From a virus, in the IMG/VR virus record IMGVR_UViG_3300031951_000126, positions 1 through 64,000 of that record: a stretch of DNA of 64,000 bases. One strand, 5' to 3'. This document shows positions 12,737 through 22,633 of the stretch, piece by piece (the stretch's first letter is position 1; each line of letters begins with the position of its first letter). A model generated the notes under the pieces. It had not been told where the DNA came from. It searched no databases and saw nothing but the letters and a program-made list of their open reading frames with translations. The position numbers were made by a program, and so were the translations under genes.

Positions 12737-13536
12737 ATTTTAACGGTATAGATGTAAACACCATAAGGTTGATAAATGGAGAGTGCCTGGTTCAAATCCA
12801 TTCTATGACTGAAGACGAGATAGATTTTAACGGAGGCAAACTAAAGCTGGTTCATTCCCTGAAGTCTGAAACTGGGGATTTCAATCCTAATGAAATTAGA
12901 AGTCTTGTTGACTCAATGAAAAAAAGCCATTACAAGGATAAGGAGGCTAAGAAAAAGTACATGGAACTGTATGGGAAGCAAATACAGGAGGCGGATGATA
13001 AGAAGGAGGACCACAGGATGAAGCAGGCCGTTAGAAGGGGTGTTATTGTAAGGCTTCCAGAAAAAGATCCCAATAACGGTGGATGGGATTTTAACTGCGA
13101 GTTTGATGGGGTTGTTGGTGATGAGGTTTGGTTTGACTCTATGTCCACAAGGGAGAAAATAGAAAGCGGAGAAGGAGGTATTGTGATCGGAGACAAAACC
13201 TACATAAGTGTACCGACCAGAACAGTCCTTGCCGCAAAGCGTGGTGATGAAATAATTGGTCTTAATGGGTACATAATTGGGAGAAGGTTGTCAAACGACA
13301 TAAAGTTTGGTTCCATATACCTGCCAGATTCTAATATAGCCAGGGTGGAAGTTGTATCGCCTCCACAAAGAAATCCATCTTATACTAACAAGATATTGTG
13401 GACTAACACTTCTGTAAAGAAGGGGGATATTGTGTGTTTAAATAAGAATCACGCAATAAAGTTGGATTCTACCATGGCTGAATCAACTGACTTGGTTAGG
13501 TTTCAGTCAAGGGTAATACTTGCATTTGAAGAATGA
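12733..13536 (+). CDS. double GroES-like (two-barrel) co-chaperonin homologue
   Basis: 267 residues. The first barrel: GECLVQIHSM, a Gly-rich mobile-loop-like NGGKLKLVHS, a long charged insert (about 55-95), then RRGVIVRLPE, GVVGDEVWF and KTYISVPTRTVLAAK. The second barrel follows directly: LNGYIIGRR, FGSIYLPDS, VKKGDIVCL and VRFQSRVILAF. Each block follows the GroES strand order. With the 73-residue neighbour, three GroES-like barrels stand at the head of the late operon. Phages T4 and RB49 replace GroES to fold large capsid proteins, and a similar role is inferred here. Confidence 0.6.
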   Translation: MNFNGIDVNTIRLINGECLVQIHSMTEDEIDFNGGKLKLVHSLKSETGDFNPNEIRSLVDSMKKSHYKDKEAKKKYMELYGKQIQEADDKKEDHRMKQAVRRGVIVRLPEKDPNNGGWDFNCEFDGVVGDEVWFDSMSTREKIESGEGGIVIGDKTYISVPTRTVLAAKRGDEIIGLNGYIIGRRLSNDIKFGSIYLPDSNIARVEVVSPPQRNPSYTNKILWTNTSVKKGDIVCLNKNHAIKLDSTMAESTDLVRFQSRVILAFEE

Positions 13537-14186
13537 TAAAACTGGACTTTAGTAAAATATCGTACAACATTGAAGGCATCCCAGATGACGAGTCGGTAAT
13601 ATACCGTTTCTCGGACTTGGCCAGTCAAGCCCATATTCTCGATAGGTCAGATGATCTTCCAGAAGGGGTTAGCGCCGACAAGGTTGTTCGATATCTCATA
13701 TATATGTTCGCTCCAGGTACTCCCGTTAAGGATGCGTATCCGGACATCAACCAGCGCAAACGATATACTCTGAACAAGCTGAACATCATGGTTGATGACA
13801 CGGATCCAGACAACGGGTACGCCCAGCTCTGCATGATGAATGTAGACTGGGCGGTGGAGCGTTACATCACGTTCACGCGCCTACAGTGTTCGGAGGATTA
13901 CTCGATTATGAGTACCGCCGACATCCGAATAGCCGCCCTGCAACGTGCACTCTTGACTCAGCCTGTGGACAGGTCTAATGATGACAAGAACTTCCAGGCA
14001 GGTCTTGAGAGCTGGAGACAGACCCTTGTGGATGCCCGTAGCAGGATAATGAACGACGAGGTTAGCATCACGCTACAGAAAGCAATTACCTTCTCTGTAC
14101 GCGCTGAGAACCTCGGTATTCAACCCGAACACTATGCGCGGGTATGGCGTGAGAAGAAAGAAATATTCCCGGAGGTAATACCATGA
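13533..14186 (+). CDS. candidate small terminase subunit
   Basis: 217 residues, helical, ATGA-coupled to genes on both sides and ending on the first codons of the large terminase. It has no readable catalytic motif. The central region has regular helices and the N-terminus is acidic. Position directly before terL is typical of the small, DNA-recognising terminase subunit, but a helix-turn-helix is not obvious, so this is an inference from context. Confidence 0.45.
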   Translation: MIKLDFSKISYNIEGIPDDESVIYRFSDLASQAHILDRSDDLPEGVSADKVVRYLIYMFAPGTPVKDAYPDINQRKRYTLNKLNIMVDDTDPDNGYAQLCMMNVDWAVERYITFTRLQCSEDYSIMSTADIRIAALQRALLTQPVDRSNDDKNFQAGLESWRQTLVDARSRIMNDEVSITLQKAITFSVRAENLGIQPEHYARVWREKKEIFPEVIP

Positions 14187-16645
14187 AGTACGAATACGAC
14201 GAGGAGGATAAGTACGTTACGTTCCACGAGGACGACGATGAGTTGGACACGATCAGGATTCCGCTGCCGCGTCTTGAGGAGTGGTATTCCCACCATTTAA
14301 AGAGAGAGGTTACAAGGGAAGAGGCTTTTACATATGTTGACGGGTATGGAATCGCCCCAAAAGAGCAAAAGTTCCAGTACCAAGAGGTCCCTGAGAAGAT
14401 AAAGTTAATCTACGAGGTTGTGTTCAATAAGAAGCACGCTACCAACAAGTCCAAGTATAAGGAGGTTGGAGACGTCCGTCTTGAGGACATCTACGAGGAG
14501 GTAGAGTCTAATCAGAAGTATTATGCGATGGAGATTGAATGGATCAAGCTCCAAATCAAGCGCAGATATGTTGGGTACTGGTGTTTCATTAAAGGGAAAC
14601 CTACCTACATCAATGGAGCAAACTATTTCTTTCTGAACTTCTGGACTGTAAAGAATTTTGGTAAAAACAATAACCGTCCAGACTACAGAGATTACCAGCG
14701 CAAGATGTTCCACCTGTTCATGTATGCGTACAGCACAGAGGATGCATTCTACAAGCACAAGATTATATATCGCGAAGATGGTGTTGTGAAAACAAAGTAT
14801 TCAAACCAAGACGTCAAGAACGTAGTGGACGAAATGAACGAAATGGGAGTTGAGTATTTTGTAGAACCAAACATAAACATCACAGTAAAGAAGGGAAAGC
14901 GAACGGTTCACGGAATCAACTTTGTTTCTGGACGACGTATCGCAAAGACAGCTATTGCTTGTTGCTTCTGCACATGGGGTACACTCAATATGCCCGACCA
15001 GACCTTTATCATCCAGGCGATGAACGAGGATCAGGCAGTCAACAAGATATTCATCAAACAAATTCAAACACCTGTAAGCAAACTTCCTTTCTTTTTCCGC
15101 CCCTATTACAGAGGCCGTATAGAAGCAAAGGAGGGTTTGCGATTCCAGTATGAAGGAGCAATCGCATCAGCAGCAAGAGCGGGAATCGTCCCCGAACAAA
15201 TGGAGTGCTTTATCACGCCGTTGCCTTCGACGGAGAAAGCGGCGGACGGTGAGGCGGAAATCGCATTTGTTTATCGTGACGAGCCGGCGAAGAAGACGGA
15301 TGCGAAAGCGGCGGACCAAAACATCCCGACGTGGTGGTATAACACGATGAAGCCAGCGATTGAACGCGGGGAGAACATACGAGGGTTCTGCATCATGCCT
15401 TCTACAGTGGGTGACATGGACACAGGGGGTGGAGCGCAGTTCTTTGATATTGCCAATGACTCGCACTTCTCTGACCGCAACGAGAACGGTACAACTCCAT
15501 CTGGACTCATCAACTTCTTCCTGCCCGGTTACTACGCGGTAGAAGGATACATCGACGAGTACGGGGCGAGCATTATTGATGATCCAAAGGAACCTGTGAT
15601 GTCCAACGAGGGCAAGTGGATTACCAAGGGAGCTAAGTCTTACTTGTTAAACCAGGCGGACTATTTCGAGCGCAAGCGTGAGTGGCAGAAGCTAATTAAG
15701 TTACAGCAGAACTTCCCAATGAGCTGGAAGCAAGCCTTCGCCGTGATTCCCAAGGATATGGGTATGCCTATCGAAAAGATGCGTGACCGCATATCTGAAC
15801 TCAAGTTTTCACGCACTCCAATCACCACGAATATCAACTTCAAGTGGATGGGGGACAAGTTTGGTGGAGATGTATTTGTGGATAATGATCCAAAGGGAAG
15901 TTGGACTATGAGCTATTTGCCCCCGCACGAACAGCGTAACAGAAAAACTGTTGTTACCCCAGAGGAGGGATACATCCCGCCAAAAGCACGTGGACCGATA
16001 TATGCTCCAGATCCATCGGTAATGAATAAGTTTTTCCTCTGTTGTGACCCCGTTAAATTCCACAAGCGAAACACTGTTGGTAAGAAGAAGTCTAACGCAG
16101 CCGCAGCGGTTTTCTATAAGCGAGACAGTCAGGTAGATCCAGATAACAAGCCTAGAAACGAATGGGTGAGTAATGACTGGATTTTGATTTATAACAGACA
16201 AACTGAAGATAAGGCCGAGTATCACGAGGAGTGGTTAAAGGCTGCCGTTTTTCTTGGTGCATACGTATACCCAGAATGGCCTGACGGAGAGGCTTTAGTT
16301 GAGTACTTTAGGGATAATGGATTTGATGGATACCTTCTCAAGGATATAGGATCAGATGGCAAACAGGATAATAGGCCGGGTGTTTGGGCGGGCGAGGCAG
16401 AGAAAAATGAAATGGCTGGAGACATCATGACATTCTTCAATAACAATGTTAAGTATGTGAAAATGTGGGAGATAGTTGAGGAGTGGAGTCAGATGAGGGG
16501 TATAGATGACTTGACAAACCATGACTTGTGCGCCGCAACCGGTTGGTGCATGAGGGCCATAAAAAGCAGAATGCCAGATCTTTACAAGGAGGTTTATCAA
16601 CCCATAGATATAAAGGGAAGTTTTACAATGTTTGATGTAGAATGA
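14183..16645 (+). CDS. terL: terminase large subunit
   Basis: 820 residues. The ATPase domain has Walker A GRRIAKT (250-256) and Walker B IAFVYRDE with Asp366-Glu367. The C-terminal RNase H-like nuclease has LCCDPVKF (Asp622) and NHDLCAATG (Asp781) as metal-binding acids. It pumps DNA into the prohead through the portal and cuts concatemers. Walker A has Ala254 where most families have Gly before the Lys. Overlaps the upstream gene by ATGA, and portal follows. Confidence 0.95.
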   Translation: MKYEYDEEDKYVTFHEDDDELDTIRIPLPRLEEWYSHHLKREVTREEAFTYVDGYGIAPKEQKFQYQEVPEKIKLIYEVVFNKKHATNKSKYKEVGDVRLEDIYEEVESNQKYYAMEIEWIKLQIKRRYVGYWCFIKGKPTYINGANYFFLNFWTVKNFGKNNNRPDYRDYQRKMFHLFMYAYSTEDAFYKHKIIYREDGVVKTKYSNQDVKNVVDEMNEMGVEYFVEPNINITVKKGKRTVHGINFVSGRRIAKTAIACCFCTWGTLNMPDQTFIIQAMNEDQAVNKIFIKQIQTPVSKLPFFFRPYYRGRIEAKEGLRFQYEGAIASAARAGIVPEQMECFITPLPSTEKAADGEAEIAFVYRDEPAKKTDAKAADQNIPTWWYNTMKPAIERGENIRGFCIMPSTVGDMDTGGGAQFFDIANDSHFSDRNENGTTPSGLINFFLPGYYAVEGYIDEYGASIIDDPKEPVMSNEGKWITKGAKSYLLNQADYFERKREWQKLIKLQQNFPMSWKQAFAVIPKDMGMPIEKMRDRISELKFSRTPITTNINFKWMGDKFGGDVFVDNDPKGSWTMSYLPPHEQRNRKTVVTPEEGYIPPKARGPIYAPDPSVMNKFFLCCDPVKFHKRNTVGKKKSNAAAAVFYKRDSQVDPDNKPRNEWVSNDWILIYNRQTEDKAEYHEEWLKAAVFLGAYVYPEWPDGEALVEYFRDNGFDGYLLKDIGSDGKQDNRPGVWAGEAEKNEMAGDIMTFFNNNVKYVKMWEIVEEWSQMRGIDDLTNHDLCAATGWCMRAIKSRMPDLYKEVYQPIDIKGSFTMFDVE

Positions 16646-16675
16646 TTGTTTTCAACTATTTAATAAAAAATTTAC

Positions 16676-16683
16676 TACATTTG
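16676..16683 (+). promoter_or_regulatory. -7 element before the portal gene
   Basis: TACATTTG lies 25 nt upstream of the portal ATG in the only sizeable gap between packaging genes. A TTG at 16646-16648 is 27 nt away, longer than usual, so the promoter may be weak. Confidence 0.45.
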
Positions 16684-16708
16684 TCGTGGTTAACTAAATT
16701 CGTAAAAT

Positions 16709-19108
16709 ATGATATTGCCCCAATTAGCTGGTGGGATGTTGTTTCCTAATGACAACGTACCAGAAGTTGACAAGTTAAAGCCTGATTTTGGATTGCGATG
16801 TGCGAGAGCGCTTTATTCACGTTATTGTAGTGGCGGAACTTATTTTACTTATAGCCAACTTCCTGATATGCAGGAGACAAGAAATTATGGCGCCGGGATG
16901 CAGTCAAGTGACAAGTACAAAAACTGGTTTACTAACGGATCTCCAACCGGCCCTAAAAGCGTGAACTCAGCGGCTGATACTGGAGGCACAAGGGGAGGTA
17001 TGACTAAGGCTCAGAGAAAAGCAATGGCTAACATTAGCTATGACATTTTCTCTCCAATGCGAAAACTATCGAATGTTCTTTTATCAATTCTTGCAGATAA
17101 CGATTATAAACTTGACTGTGTTTCTCTTGATAAAAATATCATCAATAAAAAGAAGCGCAACAAGTATGATATCTACGCTAAAGCGAATTTTACGAATCCG
17201 CTGATGAAAGAGCTTGGGCTTCCTGAGTTCAAGTTGCCATTTGTCCCTAAGGACGAGACCATGCTAGAGATGGCAGAACGTCTTGGTTTTTTTAAAACTA
17301 AGTATGAGGTTGCCTTGGAGAAACTTGCTGAGTCAGGTTTCAGGGCGTCAAATTGGGCTGGAGAGCGCATGGAGTTTAACCGTGATGCTATTGACTTCCA
17401 CTTTAGAATTGCTAAACTCTATAACGATTCAATTACAGGACAGGTTAAGTTTCATTATGTAGACCCTGCTCGCACGGTTATGCTTTGGAATGAAGACAAC
17501 CAAGATGAGCCTGTTGCAATTGGTCACATTCAAGTTGAGACGATTCAATCAATATACAGTGAACTAAAAGAAGCTGGCTTTGGAGATGAAGAAATCCAAT
17601 CGATGGCTAAATCTTACGTTCCATATCAATTGAATGTATCAAACATTCCGCAGTGGGCATTTGAAAGAAAGGACGCAACAACTAACCGTTGGGTGTGGAT
17701 GGACTTCAAGGTTTACGTATTGAAGTTTGAGTATCTTTCTACTGACTATAAGCAGTATGTAGAAAGAACAAACAAGCAGGGTTACACTAGCTATCTACGA
17801 AACAATAAGCCCGTAGAGGACAAGAAAAAGAATCCAAATGACACTTATGAAGAGGTGTCTTGTAACTACTGGTACGAGGGTTCTTATATTATTTCAGGTA
17901 CGGGTCAAGACCGCATTTATGGATGGAAAAAGAAACCTAACCAGATGCAGAAGGGTCTTTCTCCAATGAGTTCTTACGTTGTTCACAGAATCAATGGGCA
18001 GTCCCCCACACGTAGCGTGAAAGGATTGCTTGATGATTTGATGTTTGCTGTACTAAAATTACGAGCAGCTGTATGGGCTGCTGCTCCAAAGGGATATAGA
18101 ATTGATGTCGGTGAGGCCGCTAACATCAAGATTGGGGGTGTAGAGTACGATCTATTCGATCTCATGCACGTCCACCGTCAGAACGGTATTCAGATTGTCG
18201 CAACTAAGTTTAATGCGGCTACCGGTAAGTACGTTTCTCAACCACTTACCGAAATGGACAATGGTCTTGGCCCTCAGGGTCAGGAGTGGCTTTCTCAGAT
18301 TGCCAACATCCAGATGATGATTAAGGATTTGATGGGTATTCCTGATGCAATGGCCGCAAGTCCCGATCAGTCAGCAGAGCGATTGGTTGGGGTAATGGAA
18401 GCTGATTACGTTGCCGGAAATCACGCCAACTGGCCTCTTCGAGAGTCAGAGCGTCAATTTAAACAGAAACTTGGTGAAAGAATTATACACCAGGCGCGTA
18501 TAGATATTGAATTTGACCCAAAGGTAAGAGAGTTCTACGAAAGTATTATTGGAGAGACCATGGTAAACGCCCTTGACGATATTGAGGGTCTGTCATTGGA
18601 TCAGCTCGCTATATCATGCAAGGTTCTTCCAAATGAGAAAGAAAAGAGCGCCATCCTCCAACGCGCCATGCAGATGTCTCAGATGCCAACCAAAGACGGC
18701 GCTGTACTTCTTAGCCCTTCAAGCGTAGAGCGTGTGGCTCAAATGCTGAAGAACGGCGATGTAGATGAGGCGCTATGGTTTATGGCAGCTGAAGAGACAG
18801 AAGCTCGCCAGCGTGAGGAACAACACGCTCAGATGATGCTCCAACAGACAATACAAGGTCAGCAGCAGTCAGCCATGATGACCGAGCAAGCCAAGCGTGA
18901 AACCGCGATGCAGCTTGCTCAGATTGAAATCATGAAGCAGCGCGAGATGGCTAACATGGAACTTATGAAGGAACAGCAGCTTGCTAAGATTAAGGCTGAC
19001 TCAAACTATCAAGTTCAACTTCTCAAGGGTCAGCAAGCGCTACAAGAGATACAACTCGAAGCACAACTAGAGTCAGAATTAGGAAACGAAATCACAGGTA
19101 GAGTATAA
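16709..19108 (+). CDS. portal protein
   Basis: 799 residues, the length of large podoviral portals. It lies between the terminase and a scaffold-like gene. The C-terminal ~100 residues are a long Gln/Met/Glu-rich amphipathic helix (for example AMQLAQIEIMKQREMANMEL), as in the barrel of P22-type portals. The dodecameric portal forms the DNA channel at one capsid vertex and docks the terminase and tail. Assigned from position, length and the helical barrel. No unique sequence motif exists for this family. Confidence 0.85.
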   Translation: MILPQLAGGMLFPNDNVPEVDKLKPDFGLRCARALYSRYCSGGTYFTYSQLPDMQETRNYGAGMQSSDKYKNWFTNGSPTGPKSVNSAADTGGTRGGMTKAQRKAMANISYDIFSPMRKLSNVLLSILADNDYKLDCVSLDKNIINKKKRNKYDIYAKANFTNPLMKELGLPEFKLPFVPKDETMLEMAERLGFFKTKYEVALEKLAESGFRASNWAGERMEFNRDAIDFHFRIAKLYNDSITGQVKFHYVDPARTVMLWNEDNQDEPVAIGHIQVETIQSIYSELKEAGFGDEEIQSMAKSYVPYQLNVSNIPQWAFERKDATTNRWVWMDFKVYVLKFEYLSTDYKQYVERTNKQGYTSYLRNNKPVEDKKKNPNDTYEEVSCNYWYEGSYIISGTGQDRIYGWKKKPNQMQKGLSPMSSYVVHRINGQSPTRSVKGLLDDLMFAVLKLRAAVWAAAPKGYRIDVGEAANIKIGGVEYDLFDLMHVHRQNGIQIVATKFNAATGKYVSQPLTEMDNGLGPQGQEWLSQIANIQMMIKDLMGIPDAMAASPDQSAERLVGVMEADYVAGNHANWPLRESERQFKQKLGERIIHQARIDIEFDPKVREFYESIIGETMVNALDDIEGLSLDQLAISCKVLPNEKEKSAILQRAMQMSQMPTKDGAVLLSPSSVERVAQMLKNGDVDEALWFMAAEETEARQREEQHAQMMLQQTIQGQQQSAMMTEQAKRETAMQLAQIEIMKQREMANMELMKEQQLAKIKADSNYQVQLLKGQQALQEIQLEAQLESELGNEITGRV

Positions 19109-19113
19109 AACAT

Positions 19114-20187
19114 ATGGAAACGAACGAATTAGAAAATCAAAACGAACAAGTGAACGATCAAGTAAACGATCAAGTAGCAGAACAAGTAAACGAACAAGTT
19201 AACGAAGAGGTTAACCCGGTAGATTCGCCGTGGTTTTCCGCTTACGGGTACGACAGCGAAGACTCATTTAAGACCGAGTTCGAACAACTCCGTTCTTATA
19301 AAGGTTTAGCACAGGAGTTGGCTGAAAAGCAGAAAGATATTGAAGAGGGAATTGCTTTGCTCCAAGAAGCGGACGATCCGTTTGGTGGTATTGAGGAGGC
19401 TAAGACAATGGTAGCTTTTGGCAAGAAGGGAATTAATTCCACAATTGCCAATCAAATTGTATCTTCTACAGCGGACAGTTTGATGGAAGATCCTCTCAAG
19501 GCCTTGGTGCTTGCTGAGGCTGTAAAGAACCCAGATAAATTCAAGCGTCTTGGCCAATCGACTATCGAGGAAGCCATTCGTGAAAAATATAACTTAGGTG
19601 AAGGTGAGTATTACGCTACAGCCCTTTTAAAGTCTGATGCAATCGACGCGATCGAAATGCTTGAAAAGACTAAAAAAGATGTTGAAACTGTTAAAAATCC
19701 CTTTACCTTTGCAAAAGAGCTAAAGAGCCAAAATCAAAAACAGATTGCGGAAAGACAGACATTAGCATTTAGCGAGGCAGAGTCCTATGCTAAACAGCTA
19801 AAGGAGGTCCCCTACAAATTCGGCGATACGGAAGTTTCGTTAAAAGTTTCAAACGAAGAGGTCGAATCGATTTTGAAGTCGCAGTATGCAGGTTATTTAG
19901 GTCAAGCCTTTGATACTACCACAAAGGAAGGTAAACAAGCGGTACGTGACTGGTTAGCGAACCAGGTCCTCATTCATAAGGTTCAGTCTGGGGATCTAGG
20001 AGTTCAAATAGCCAAATCACTGACGGCTCAAACCGAAAAAAAGGTGGTACGCGATGTCTACAACGGTCAACCTAAAACGGTTAACCGAGCAGGCAAAAAT
20101 TCTGTTGATAGCAGGGATTTAACTCCAGCGCAAAAAGATCTAATCGCTAGAGGACTTCCATTGCCATCACAGACAATAAAATCATAA
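19114..20187 (+). CDS. scaffold-like protein
   Basis: 357 residues, acidic and largely helical or coiled coil, between portal and major capsid genes, where tailed phages encode the internal scaffold that templates the prohead. The N-terminus holds a tandem repeat of NDQV/NEQV units (residues about 10-32) encoded by ~12-nt DNA repeats. The C-terminus is basic, as in scaffold domains that bind the capsid shell. No protease motif was seen, so the scaffold may leave intact or be cut by another enzyme. Confidence 0.7.
   Translation: METNELENQNEQVNDQVNDQVAEQVNEQVNEEVNPVDSPWFSAYGYDSEDSFKTEFEQLRSYKGLAQELAEKQKDIEEGIALLQEADDPFGGIEEAKTMVAFGKKGINSTIANQIVSSTADSLMEDPLKALVLAEAVKNPDKFKRLGQSTIEEAIREKYNLGEGEYYATALLKSDAIDAIEMLEKTKKDVETVKNPFTFAKELKSQNQKQIAERQTLAFSEAESYAKQLKEVPYKFGDTEVSLKVSNEEVESILKSQYAGYLGQAFDTTTKEGKQAVRDWLANQVLIHKVQSGDLGVQIAKSLTAQTEKKVVRDVYNGQPKTVNRAGKNSVDSRDLTPAQKDLIARGLPLPSQTIKS
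19142..19212 (+). repeat. in-frame ~12-nt tandem repeat in the scaffold gene
   Basis: About six imperfect copies of a 12-nt unit (gaacaagtaaac-like) encode N-D/E-Q-V repeats. The multiple-of-three length would let copy number change without frameshift. Confidence 0.65.
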
Positions 20188-20211
20188 TAACTATTAAAAA
20201 AGCTAAATAAA

Positions 20212-21636
20212 ATGGCATTTGTACAGAGTCCCCCTATCCAACCGTTGTCAACGGGTGCGATGACTTTTGGTGGTATCCAAAACAACTGGGACGCAATTAA
20301 AGAAGACTTTGACGCAGTAGCGTATCTCCCATTCGGTGACGAATATTGGAGCGCTATGAACCAAATCATGAACGGTATTGGTAACCGCGAAATCGCTACC
20401 AACCCACGTGTTCGTTGGTTTGAATTGACTCGTATGGAAGTTCCTATGACAGTAGACACTGGAGCAACATTTACTGCTGGTGCATCTAATGACATTGTTC
20501 TTGTAACTACTGACGCTCAGGAATTGCCAGCTGGTTCTGGTAACTTCTACTCTTGGTGCGCGGTTCACGAGATTTGGCGTGATGCAGCAACTGGTATCCT
20601 TTATCAAATTATTGCTAAAGATCCAGATGCTGTTACTATCACCCTTCAGCCTGTGAATCCTCCTGTAACTGGTGGAGTTGTAGGTAACGTGATAATTGCT
20701 AATGACGCAACTTTGTTCTACGTTGGTGTATCAGTTCCTGAAAACTCTACAGCACAAGCTGGTAAGTTCATGTTCGATGATGTTTACACATCATACTTGC
20801 AAACAATGCGTCACGACATCGTGACTAGCTCTGAGTCATTGTATAACGAATTGTGGTACTCTCAACTTGAGAATGGTACTGCAACTCCATACTCTAACTC
20901 ACGCGACATCATTTACTTGCAGCGTGAACACCAAGTGGCTATCGTTAACAGCTTCATGGCTGGTAGCCAGACTACTAACACCGCTTTGGTAACAAACGGT
21001 CCTACTGCTACTTCATTCCAAACTACTCCAGGTTTGATTCCATCAATCTTTGAGCGTGGTCAAACATTTGACTACGCTGGTACTTTGGATGAAGCTGCTA
21101 TCTATGCACTGGAAGCCCTTTTGACTACCCAGGATGGTTCTGTAAAGAACTACATGGTTTGGACAACTGGTGTTACTTCAGCTGCCCTTGAGCAAGCATT
21201 GTTGGTTCACAACCAGAACGCTAACATCAGCATCAACAAAGTTGCTATGGAGAAGACTTTCTGGGGTGAAGGCTCATATGCTGACTTGATGTCTTCAACA
21301 TACTCATTCAACACTGTTGTGTTCAATAACAAGAACTTCAACCTCGTTCGTATGGGTATCTTTGATAACCCACAAACTTTCGCTACCCCAGGTTCAACAT
21401 GGAGCAACTACGCTGTGTTCTTGCCAATGGCTCCTGGTAACGTAGACGACGGTATGGGTAATCTTGGTAAGTATATCCGTATGGCTCACAAGCCTGGTGC
21501 TTTCATGAATATGTGGCAAACAGGTGGTCGTGCGGCAGCTAACAAGACTGATGCATGGCAGTTGGGAGTTCACATCGTATCTGAAGTTGCGTTCAAGTTC
21601 ATTAACGCAAACAAATACGGTCTGCTCTACTCTTAA
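20212..21636 (+). CDS. major capsid protein
   Basis: 474 residues directly after the scaffold-like gene and followed by a strong terminator. Codon use is visibly more uniform than in its neighbours (repeated ggt, gct, aac, ttc), as expected of the most abundant protein. The predicted pattern, with an N-terminal arm, a long helix region (AAIYALEALLTTQ) and a C-terminal region rich in strands, fits an HK97 fold. It would form the capsid shell around portal and scaffold. Confidence 0.88.
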   Translation: MAFVQSPPIQPLSTGAMTFGGIQNNWDAIKEDFDAVAYLPFGDEYWSAMNQIMNGIGNREIATNPRVRWFELTRMEVPMTVDTGATFTAGASNDIVLVTTDAQELPAGSGNFYSWCAVHEIWRDAATGILYQIIAKDPDAVTITLQPVNPPVTGGVVGNVIIANDATLFYVGVSVPENSTAQAGKFMFDDVYTSYLQTMRHDIVTSSESLYNELWYSQLENGTATPYSNSRDIIYLQREHQVAIVNSFMAGSQTTNTALVTNGPTATSFQTTPGLIPSIFERGQTFDYAGTLDEAAIYALEALLTTQDGSVKNYMVWTTGVTSAALEQALLVHNQNANISINKVAMEKTFWGEGSYADLMSSTYSFNTVVFNNKNFNLVRMGIFDNPQTFATPGSTWSNYAVFLPMAPGNVDDGMGNLGKYIRMAHKPGAFMNMWQTGGRAAANKTDAWQLGVHIVSEVAFKFINANKYGLLYS

Positions 21637-21650
21637 TCTAATCAATAATA

Positions 21651-21684
21651 AAAAGGGAGGGGTGAAAGCCCCTCTCTTTTAAAA
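21651..21684 (+). terminator. terminator after the major capsid gene
   Basis: A 12-bp stem (21651-21662/21669-21680, one G-U pair) with a TGAAAG loop and the last T bases within the stem. It would reduce transcription of downstream genes relative to capsid, or protect the 3' end of the capsid mRNA. Confidence 0.75.
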
Positions 21685-21699
21685 AAAAAACAAACCGAT

Positions 21700-22629
21700 A
21701 TGATTTTTGAATTAAACACAAACCAACCAATGTCTGTCCCAGATTGGGCAGAAAAAGAACTAAGAGAAACATTTCCTTCTTTTTTTAAGGGTTCACCAAT
21801 AAAAATAAAGGCCGTTCCAGGTGCAATGAGACAAATTCACAAAGTGGCTTCTTCAGATAGAGATGCTGGTTCGAGAATGTTAGTCACAGCCCCAAATCCA
21901 CGACCTATGAAGGCTTCTGGGTATTATTATGATCCAGAGTACGGGGATCAAGTTTTTGTTCAGTATTCTGAAGTTGCTCCAAAAATGACTCGTGAAGGAG
22001 TGAAGTTTACATATCCATCAGGGATTATTACAATGAAAAGTGGAATGGTGATAAATCCAAATCAAAAGGATTTGTTGTTTTATTTCCACTACTTGTGTCC
22101 AATTATTAAGGACAACAAATGCTCATACGCAAAAGAGTCAATTTTTGAATACGACAAGCCACAAGAGGCTGCTCAAAACAAAATTAACACGGCCCGCGAA
22201 ACACGTGAGTTTGAAAACCTTATCTATTTCGACACGGCTTACGATGTCGTTTTGAAGGCGATAGATGGTCTTGGGATGAAGCGCATGAAGACAGAAGAGG
22301 AAAACCGAGTTGCTCTTCACGATTCAATTAAGCGTGGTAACGAGACATTCAAGAAAAACGCTTACGAAATCCTCAACTCAGCAAAGCCGGTACAAACTAA
22401 ATCAGCAGAGGGTGAAACTATCCACGAGTTGGTAAACCGACTTTTAAGTGAGAATTTTATCAAAAATGAAGACGGAATGTGGTATATTCGCGACCGTAGA
22501 GGCGATGGAACAAAGTGGTTGAAATCACCATTTTTTGAGTCAGCGCAAACAGGTAGCGAGGCTGCATTTGCATTGATTGACCATCTCAAGGTAAATGAAG
22601 AATTATTAGGTAAATTAAGAAAACTATAA
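21700..22629 (+). CDS. structural-module protein, unknown
   Basis: 309 residues. The N-terminal 160 are mixed alpha/beta (YYYDPEYGDQVFVQYSEVAP, LLFYFHYLCP) and the C-terminal half is helical, ending with a WYIRDRRGDGTKWLK segment. Located between capsid and fibre genes, it is probably a head-completion or virion protein. No family recognised. Confidence 0.65.
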   Translation: MIFELNTNQPMSVPDWAEKELRETFPSFFKGSPIKIKAVPGAMRQIHKVASSDRDAGSRMLVTAPNPRPMKASGYYYDPEYGDQVFVQYSEVAPKMTREGVKFTYPSGIITMKSGMVINPNQKDLLFYFHYLCPIIKDNKCSYAKESIFEYDKPQEAAQNKINTARETREFENLIYFDTAYDVVLKAIDGLGMKRMKTEEENRVALHDSIKRGNETFKKNAYEILNSAKPVQTKSAEGETIHELVNRLLSENFIKNEDGMWYIRDRRGDGTKWLKSPFFESAQTGSEAAFALIDHLKVNEELLGKLRKL

Positions 22630-22633
22630 AAAG

